This document shows, piece after piece, positions 57,865 to 64,000 of a stretch of DNA of 64,000 nt. The notes below the pieces were generated by a model. The model was not told the origin of the DNA. It worked only from the letters and a program-made list of their open reading frames with translations, and did not search any database. This DNA is from Oscillospiraceae bacterium (lineage in GTDB: Bacteria > Bacillota > Clostridia > Monoglobales > Monoglobaceae). The stretch covers positions 1 through 64,000 of the forward strand of contig SVKC01000002.1 in the NCBI GenBank assembly GCA_015068655.1. Reading direction: 5' to 3'. The position numbers were made by a program, and so were the translations under genes. Numbering within the stretch: the stretch's first letter is position 1; every line of letters starts with the position of its first letter.

Positions 57865-59118
57865 TTAACGTATTTGTCCGTTTCCACGAATAATATATTT
57901 TGTGGTTGTCAGGGCTTTCAGCCCCATAGGTCCTCTTGCGTGAATTTTCTGTGTGCTTATTCCGATTTCTGCACCAAACCCGAATTCAAATCCGTCCGTA
58001 AAGCGTGTTGACGCATTGACATAAACCGCCGCCGCATCAACGGCTTCAAGAAACCTTTGGGAATTTTTGTAGCTTTCGGTAATAATCGCTTCCGAATGAC
58101 GGCTTCCATATTGGTTTATGTGAACAATTGCAGCTTCAAGGTCATCAACAACCTTCACTCCAATCTTCAGGTCAAGATATTCGGTTCCCCAGTCTTCTTC
58201 TGTTGCCGCTGTTGCATGTGGGAATATTTTACAAACAGCTTCATCACCGATTATCTCAACAGATTTTTCAGTCAGAGCTCCGAGAATTTCAGGCAGAAAA
58301 GTCTCTGCAACATTTTGGTGAACAAGAAGCTTTTCCTCTGCATTGCAAACAGAAGGACGTGAGGTTTTTGCGTTTATAACAATATTCTTTGCCATTTCAA
58401 GGTCAGCACTTTCATCAATGAAAACGTGACAGTTTCCTGTACCTGTTTCAATTGCAGGAACTGTTGCATTTTCTACAACGCTTCGGATAAGACCTGCACC
58501 GCCTCTGGGAATAATTACATCCAGATAGTCGTTGAGTTTCATAAGTGCCAAAGCACTGTCACGGCTTGTATTCTCCACAAGGTTAACACAGTCGGAAGGC
58601 AGACCTGCAGCCGCAAGGGACTCACGTATAATTCTCGCAATTGCCATAGCCGATTTGTGCGCCTCCTTGCCACAACGGAGTATGCAAGCGTTTCCGGACT
58701 TTATGCAAAGAGCGGCAGCATCGGCTGTTACGTTTGGGCGTGCTTCATATATAATTCCAACAACACCCAGAGGAACTCTCGTTTCACCGATATGAAGACC
58801 GTTTGGACGTTTAAATTCTCCAACAACCTCACCTATCGGGTCAGGAAGCTCTGCAATTTGTCTTATACCCTCGGACATAGCTGAAATACGAACATCATTC
58901 AGGGTAAGCCGGTCAATAAGCCCTTCAGAAATACCATTTTGCCTTGCGGCAGCTATATCCTTTTGGTTTTCTGCAATAATATATTCCGAGTTTGCAGAAA
59001 AAGCTTCTGCAATCTTATATAACGCCGTATTCTTGGCATCGGTTCCTGCCGTTGCAAGAATTGATGCTGCCAACTTTGCGGCTTTGCCTTTCAGTATAAG
59101 TTCTTCCATTTGGTTCAC
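57865..59118 (-). CDS. proA: Glutamate-5-semialdehyde dehydrogenase
   Basis: 417 aa; VPLGVVGIIYEARPNVTADAAALCIKSGNACILRCGKEA, RPSVCNAEEKLLVH. Confidence 0.96.
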   Translation of the reverse strand: MNQMEELILKGKAAKLAASILATAGTDAKNTALYKIAEAFSANSEYIIAENQKDIAAARQNGISEGLIDRLTLNDVRISAMSEGIRQIAELPDPIGEVVGEFKRPNGLHIGETRVPLGVVGIIYEARPNVTADAAALCIKSGNACILRCGKEAHKSAMAIARIIRESLAAAGLPSDCVNLVENTSRDSALALMKLNDYLDVIIPRGGAGLIRSVVENATVPAIETGTGNCHVFIDESADLEMAKNIVINAKTSRPSVCNAEEKLLVHQNVAETFLPEILGALTEKSVEIIGDEAVCKIFPHATAATEEDWGTEYLDLKIGVKVVDDLEAAIVHINQYGSRHSEAIITESYKNSQRFLEAVDAAAVYVNASTRFTDGFEFGFGAEIGISTQKIHARGPMGLKALTTTKYIIRGNGQIR

Positions 59119-59204
59119 CTCTTAGAAAATATAACATACTTTGTTTATGTTTTCAATAATTATCTTAATTTGTTTACACATACTTAATGAAAATTTAACT
59201 TTTG

Positions 59205-59936
59205 TTAAGGAAGGACAATTGTTTCTCCGCTTATTTCCAGAAGATAGTCTCCTGACTTCAAAAGCTCCACAAGCTCAAAGGTATCCGTCGGCATTTCTTT
59301 TGCGAGAAGAGCACCGCAGCCCAGATGAAATTTTTCGTGAAAGTCGGAGCCTGCGGTTTTTATTTTTGCCTTTGTTTCGTAAGCATAACGTGTGGAAAGT
59401 GCCACAGAGGAATTGTGTCCCGGATGCAGATTCAATATTTCAATGCCGTCAACAAGCTCAGGTGACACACGGGTCATACCATTGCGAAATGGATGTGCGT
59501 GAACAAGCACACTACCCGGGAGCTTCACCTCTTTTCGAAAAGCTTCAAGACCTTTGGAAAAATAATCGTAACAAACGGAAAGAATATCACGGTCTACGCC
59601 ATAAAGAAGATAATCATTTGGGTTTTCATCAAACCTGATTTCTGCTCCGACAAAAACGGTTATTCCATATTTTTCAGCTACCTTTTTTGCGTCATCCACA
59701 GCCTTCAGGTAGGAGTCAATATAAGCCTCCTTTGAGAATTCAGGAAACCGTTCAATATTGTAACGATTGAAGTGATTTGTAACAACTATCCCGTGATAGT
59801 TCCTTTGGTGATAAAGCTCAACCATATCTTCGGGAGAAACCGCACCGCACGAGCTAACCGGAGACGTGTGAGCGTGTAATTCTATTCTATATTTGTAATC
59901 TTTCCGTAGTGTGTGTTTTAATTCCGAGACTGTCAT
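59205..59936 (-). CDS. PHP-domain metal-dependent phosphoesterase/histidinol phosphatase-like
   Basis: ELHAHTSPVSSCGAVSPEDMVELYHQRNYHGIVVTNHFN. SD AAAGGAG precedes the ATG at 59936. Confidence 0.85.
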   Translation of the reverse strand: MTVSELKHTLRKDYKYRIELHAHTSPVSSCGAVSPEDMVELYHQRNYHGIVVTNHFNRYNIERFPEFSKEAYIDSYLKAVDDAKKVAEKYGITVFVGAEIRFDENPNDYLLYGVDRDILSVCYDYFSKGLEAFRKEVKLPGSVLVHAHPFRNGMTRVSPELVDGIEILNLHPGHNSSVALSTRYAYETKAKIKTAGSDFHEKFHLGCGALLAKEMPTDTFELVELLKSGDYLLEISGETIVLP

Positions 59937-60101
59937 AATGTCACTCCTTTTTGCATAAAAATATTTTATCACAGAAAAGAAAAAAAGTAAAGTCTACCTT
60001 TGAGCACCCATCTTTTTACACAAAGCTCCTACAGATTTCAGGCAGAAAAAAAGCCGCATCAAACAGCCAACGTTCGATACGACTTCTTTATACTGAAAAA
60101 T

Positions 60102-60281
60102 TTACGCCTCTTTTTTTACAACTTCTTTTCCGTTGTAATATCCGCAAGCCTTGCAAACTCTGTGAGGCATTTTGTATTCACCGCAGTTGGGACATGCAAC
60201 CATACCGGGAATAAGGAGCTTCCAGTTAGCTCTTCTCTTATCTCTTCTTGCTTTAGAAGTTTTTCTCTTTGGAACTGCCAT
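60102..60281 (-). CDS. rpmF: 50S ribosomal protein L32
   Basis: [22 protein letters not shown]...[25 protein letters not shown]. Start moved to the MAVPKRK methionine. Confidence 0.97.
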   Translation of the reverse strand: MAVPKRKTSKARRDKRRANWKLLIPGMVACPNCGEYKMPHRVCKACGYYNGKEVVKKEA

Positions 60282-60340
60282 AGTTAAACACACCTCTTTC
60301 CGACAATAATAATTTCAACAGGTTCAAAGCCCTGCATAAT

Positions 60341-60838
60341 CTACAAAAGTTTGTCCAGAATATCAAATCTGGGATCAGCGGGTCTTGTATCACAGCAACA
60401 CTCCGATTGGTTGAGGTTTTGTCCGCAATTGGGACACAAGCCCTTGCATTCTTCGTGACACAAACGCTTTGTAGGAAGGTTGACAAAAATGTTTGCCAGA
60501 ACAATCTCGTCAATTTCAACAGCGGTACCCGAAAGAATTACAGCATCAGGGTTCTGATCGTCTCCGACCCTTGCATCTTCTTTTTTGAAGACCTCTTCAA
60601 AAGAACATTCAAAGTCCGACTGGAAAGTTTCACAGCATCTGTCGCAAGCATATTCAACTGTACAGGAAGCCTTTGCCTTCAGCTCGATACTTCCACCAAT
60701 GTTGACAAACTCACCGGAAACAGAAACAGGAGTCAGAAACTTGGCACCCTGCTCTTCGCAACCGACCGTATCAAGCTCTGTTTTGAGTGGAAGCCGTCTT
60801 CCGTCAGCATTCAGAATAGGTAACAAATCAAACTTCAT
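60341..60838 (-). CDS. DUF177/YceD family protein
   Basis: 165 aa; CDRCCETFQSDFECSFEEVF, CPNCGQNLNQSECCCDTRPADPRFDILDKLL. Upstream of rpmF as usual. Confidence 0.9.
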   Translation of the reverse strand: MKFDLLPILNADGRRLPLKTELDTVGCEEQGAKFLTPVSVSGEFVNIGGSIELKAKASCTVEYACDRCCETFQSDFECSFEEVFKKEDARVGDDQNPDAVILSGTAVEIDEIVLANIFVNLPTKRLCHEECKGLCPNCGQNLNQSECCCDTRPADPRFDILDKLL

Positions 60839-60863
60839 TTCAAATATCCTTTAAAAAGAAAAG

Positions 60864-60939
60864 TGGTGGGCACAATAGGGCTCGAACCTATGACCCTCTG
60901 CTTGTAAGGCAGATGCTCTCCCAGCTGAGCTATGCGCCC
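60864..60939 (-). tRNA. tRNA-Val (anticodon TAC), copy 1
   Basis: GGGCGCATAGCTCAGCTGGGAGAGCATCTGCCTTACAAGCAGAGGGTCATAGGTTCGAGCCCTATTGTGCCCACCA, cloverleaf with encoded CCA. Confidence 0.95.
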
Positions 60940-60977
60940 ACATAAACGCTGAACCGATGCTGTTTCTGAAAGAAATA

Positions 60978-61053
60978 TGGTGGGCACAATAGGGCTCGAA
61001 CCTATGACCCTCTGCTTGTAAGGCAGATGCTCTCCCAGCTGAGCTATGCGCCC
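60978..61053 (-). tRNA. tRNA-Val (anticodon TAC), copy 2
   Basis: 76 nt identical to copy 1. Confidence 0.95.
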
Positions 61054-61112
61054 ATACATTTTCCAGAATACTGCACAAAAACAACATATTGCTATTTTTA
61101 GTCAGCTTGATT

Positions 61113-61141
61113 ATTATACACAATTCCGTTCTGTTTGTCAA
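61113..61141 (-). promoter_or_regulatory. Consensus sigma-A promoter for the tRNA-Val pair
   Basis: TTGACA-N17-TATAAT on the minus strand, both boxes perfect. Confidence 0.85.
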
Positions 61142-61228
61142 TAGAAAATTTCAAATTTCAGCAAAAAATTTTTAGAAAAAGAAAAGACATCCCGCAGGAT
61201 GTCCGGATGTCCTTCTTCAACTCTCATT

Positions 61229-61435
61229 TTATGCCTTTGCAGCCAAAAAAGCATTTATTTTTTCAACAAGAGCATCTGCATCGGTTCCGTGAACCATACA
61301 AGCCTGTTCAATGCTTTCACCGCTTGCTGAGGGGCATCCCAGACAATGCATACCTATTTCAAGGAAAAAGGGAGCAGTTTCGGGGTCAAGACGAAGAACA
61401 TCAAGAATAATTGTATCCTTTGTAACCTTTGCCAT
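61229..61435 (-). CDS. DUF1858 domain protein
   Basis: MAKVTKDTIILDVLRLDPETAPFFLEIGMHCLGCPSASGESIEQACMVHG. Confidence 0.9.
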   Translation of the reverse strand: MAKVTKDTIILDVLRLDPETAPFFLEIGMHCLGCPSASGESIEQACMVHGTDADALVEKINAFLAAKA

Positions 61436-61532
61436 TTTGCGGCACCTCACTTTCGTATATCTTAAATATTTAACATTCTTTTTTTAGTATAACCTATTTC
61501 TTTCAAATTTTCAAGTAGTTTCGAAAATATAT

Positions 61533-62060
61533 TTATCTGTCATAAAGACTTTTTCCAAAGCAGTCGATAACCACAATAGCCGGAAAATCCGTCACTGTCA
61601 AGGCTCTTACGGCTTCCGTTCCCAAATCATCATATGCAACAACCTCTGCCTTTTCAACACATTCAGCAATCAACGCACCGGCACCGCCTATAGCGCCGAA
61701 ATAAACCGCCTTGTTCTTTTTCATCGCCTCAATCACAGCAATATCCCGTTCACCTTTTCCAATCATACCCGTAAGACCAAGCTCAATCAGCGTTGGAGCA
61801 TAAGCATCCATACGGCAGCTGGTAGTAGGACCGCATGAGCCGATAATTCTTCCCGGCTTTGCAGGTGCGGGACCTGCATAATATATAATCTGATTTCTAA
61901 TGTCAAAAGGAAGTTTTTCACCTCTTTTTACCGACTCAACCATCCGTTTGTGGGCAGCATCTCTCGCAGTATAAATTATGCCGCTGATAAGAACTTTTTC
62001 ACCGCACCTGAGTGTCTCAACCGCTTCTTTTGAAAAAGGCGTTGTAATTTTCAAACTCAT
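61533..62060 (-). CDS. Fe-S hydro-lyase, fumarate hydratase C-terminal/tartrate dehydratase beta type
   Basis: GKIIYTARDAAHKR-like motif (GIIYTARDAAHKRMVESVKRGEKLPFDIRNQIIYYAGPAPAKPGRIIGSCGPTTSCRMD). Confidence 0.93.
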   Translation of the reverse strand: MSLKITTPFSKEAVETLRCGEKVLISGIIYTARDAAHKRMVESVKRGEKLPFDIRNQIIYYAGPAPAKPGRIIGSCGPTTSCRMDAYAPTLIELGLTGMIGKGERDIAVIEAMKKNKAVYFGAIGGAGALIAECVEKAEVVAYDDLGTEAVRALTVTDFPAIVVIDCFGKSLYDR

Positions 62061-62448
62061 AGCTTCCTCCTGTTTCTTTTGCAGAAAAAACAACTTGCAA
62101 ATAACAAAACCATAAATAATTTGTTTAAAATTATAGAATAATTATTGTAAACCAAATTGCTTCTTTTACTATATTTTTGAAAGGCTCGTAAAATCAAGCT
62201 TTTCCACAGTTTTTGAGGGTATTTTGTCAATTTTTGCCTTTATATATCCCCAAACCTGTGGATAATGTGGATAACTCTGTTAATAACTTATACTATGGGC
62301 TTTGCTGTCCACAATCCGAATTATGTAAACCAAGAGCACTTCAAAAACAAGTTTACATAATTATCAAAACTTTTTTCTTGACAACGAGAATTTTTTATGT
62401 TCAACAGAAAAATTAATTACATATTTTCCCATTTTCCTCTGCAAAATA

Positions 62449-63069
62449 TTACATTCCGCTGAACTTTTCCATCTTCTTTTTCACTCTCTGCAGAGCATTG
62501 TCAATTGACTTTTGAGGCTTGTCCAGAATTGCTGAAATTTCCTGATAAGATTTTCCTTCAAGATAAAGTGCAAGAACGCTTCTTTCAAGCTTGCTCAAAA
62601 CCTCGTCCATCTTCACCGTAAGGAACTGTGCATTCTCCTTGCTGATAAAAAGGCGTTCAGGGTCGTCATCAAAAGACCCCGAGAGAATCTCTTCAAGAAT
62701 ACCCTCTGTATCTCCTTCGTACATAGGATTGCTGAGAGATACATATGTATTGAGCGGCATATGTTTTTGGCGATTTGCGGTTTTCACTGCCGTAATAATC
62801 TGACGTTTGACACAAAGCTCCGCAAAGCCCTTGAAAGAAGCCTGACGGCTTTTGTCAAAATCACGAATGGCTTTAAAAAGTCCAATCATACCTTCCTGAA
62901 TAATATCCTTTTCGTCTGCACCAACAAGAAAATACATTCTTGCCTTTGCAAGAACAAGATTTTTGTAACGAACAAGAAGACATTCCGTTGCATCACGGTC
63001 TCCCGAGCCTGAAAACTCAACCAGCTCTTCATCCGTCATTTTCTCATACTTGCCAAAAAGGTCTTCCAT
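62449..63069 (-). CDS. sigH: RNA polymerase sporulation sigma factor SigH family
   Basis: 206 aa; DEKDIIQEGMIGLFKAIRDFDKSRQASFKGFAELCVKRQIITAVKTANRQKHMPLNTYVSL. Confidence 0.9.
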   Translation of the reverse strand: MEDLFGKYEKMTDEELVEFSGSGDRDATECLLVRYKNLVLAKARMYFLVGADEKDIIQEGMIGLFKAIRDFDKSRQASFKGFAELCVKRQIITAVKTANRQKHMPLNTYVSLSNPMYEGDTEGILEEILSGSFDDDPERLFISKENAQFLTVKMDEVLSKLERSVLALYLEGKSYQEISAILDKPQKSIDNALQRVKKKMEKFSGM

Positions 63070-63093
63070 ACCGAACTTTCCCCCCTTAATGCC

Positions 63094-63122
63094 AAAAACG
63101 GGCTGTCCTTGCCGACAACCCG
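63094..63122 (-). terminator. Terminator downstream of ackA
   Basis: Minus strand CGGGTTGTC-ggcaag-GACAGCCCG-TTTTT. Confidence 0.85.
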
Positions 63123-63137
63123 AATTGAATTTTAATC

Positions 63138-64000
63138 TTATTTTACAAGTGCAAGAGTTTCCTTCGCAATCATAAGCTCTTCATTTGTGGGAACAACAAG
63201 AATCTTTACCTTTGAATCTGCTGCCGAAATATCCATCTGTGCACCGCGAATTGCTTTTTCGTTCTTTTCGGAATCAACCTTGATACCGAAAGCTTCGAGG
63301 TTGGCTGTGATAGCTTCACGCATAACAGGAGTATTTTCACCGATACCTGCTGTGAAAATAATTGCATCAACACCGCCCATTTTCACCATATATGAACCAA
63401 TGAATTTTCTTACGCTTTCAACAAACATATCAAGTGCAAGAGCAGCTCTCTCGTTGCCTTCAGCCTGAGCAGCTTCAAGGTCACGGAAGTCTGAGCTTAC
63501 GCCGGAAATACCCTGAACACCTGATTCCTTGTTGAGAAGAGCATCAACCTCTGCAATTGTCTTGCCTTCAGCCTCTGCAATAAACTTCACAATAGCAGGG
63601 TCAATATCACCGCAGCGTGTACCCATAACAACACCTGCAAGGGGTGTAAAGCCCATTGATGTGTCAACAGACTTTCCGCCGTCAACAGCTGTAATACTCG
63701 AGCCGTTGCCCATATGGCAGGTAATCATTTTCAAATCTTCGGGATTCTTTCCGAGCATTTTTGCTGCTTCCTGAGCAACATATTTGTGTGATGTACCATG
63801 GAAACCATATCTTCTGATTTTATGTTTCTCGTAAAGCTCATAGGGTACAGCATACATATAAGCTTCCTTTGACATTGTCTGATGGAAAGCTGTATCGAAT
63901 ACACCAATCTGAGGAACACCGGGCATAGCTGCTTCGCAGGCTGCAATACCGATAAGGTTGGCAGGATTGTGAAGGGGAGCAAGGGGAACACAAGCTTCAA
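63138..64000 (-). CDS. ackA: Acetate kinase, partial (5' end beyond the right edge)
   Basis: [36 protein letters not shown]...[22 protein letters not shown]...[20 protein letters not shown]. Confidence 0.96.
   Translation of the reverse strand, partial: EACVPLAPLHNPANLIGIAACEAAMPGVPQIGVFDTAFHQTMSKEAYMYAVPYELYEKHKIRRYGFHGTSHKYVAQEAAKMLGKNPEDLKMITCHMGNGSSITAVDGGKSVDTSMGFTPLAGVVMGTRCGDIDPAIVKFIAEAEGKTIAEVDALLNKESGVQGISGVSSDFRDLEAAQAEGNERAALALDMFVESVRKFIGSYMVKMGGVDAIIFTAGIGENTPVMREAITANLEAFGIKVDSEKNEKAIRGAQMDISAADSKVKILVVPTNEELMIAKETLALVK

Noticed and set aside
60835-61141. ORFs with repeated peptide AHSSAGRASALQAEGHRFEPYCAHH
   Set aside because: They are translations of the two tRNA-Val genes, a familiar false ORF.

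Overview
Chromosomal window from a low/medium-GC Gram-positive (Clostridia-like) bacterium; this placement is inferred from SigH, RpmF/YceD, YesMN/LplBC, SLH and AraC families. The left ~50 kb is accessory carbohydrate metabolism. (i) 0-5.3 kb is a partly decayed edge: a frameshifted tyrosine recombinase, a frameshifted Gfo/Idh/MocA gene, a truncated FN3-like ORF, a DapA-family aldolase/lyase, an AraC regulator and an FGGY kinase. (ii) 5.6-32.5 kb is one very compact minus-strand run of about 18 ORFs: LplB/LplC/solute-binding ABC importer, a beta-helix surface protein, two surface proteins sharing a triplicated ~230-aa module, two SLH proteins, GH31, two Gfo/Idh, two TIM-barrel isomerase/epimerase-like proteins, a PhnP-like metallo-beta-lactamase-fold protein, a PIG-L deacetylase and two SGNH esterases. 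A YesM/YesN-type two-component system lies upstream behind a strong terminator. (iii) 36-40.8 kb is an AraC-headed plus-strand cluster of three Gfo/Idh proteins and one TIM-barrel protein. (iv) 40.8-49.2 kb holds GH78, Zn-alcohol dehydrogenase, RpiB/LacAB, DUF4867, a DegT aminotransferase, AraC and a ceramidase-like protein. The right ~12 kb is mostly housekeeping (MATE, proA, rpmF, two tRNA-Val, fumarase beta-like, sigH, ackA). The best candidates for undescribed biology are the SLH-surface/oxidoreductase operon, a nested stem-loop element with a GAAA tetraloop at ~5.4 kb, and a mirrored GCGATAT/ATATCGC heptamer array at ~53.4 kb. No CRISPR array, rRNA or intact prophage was seen.
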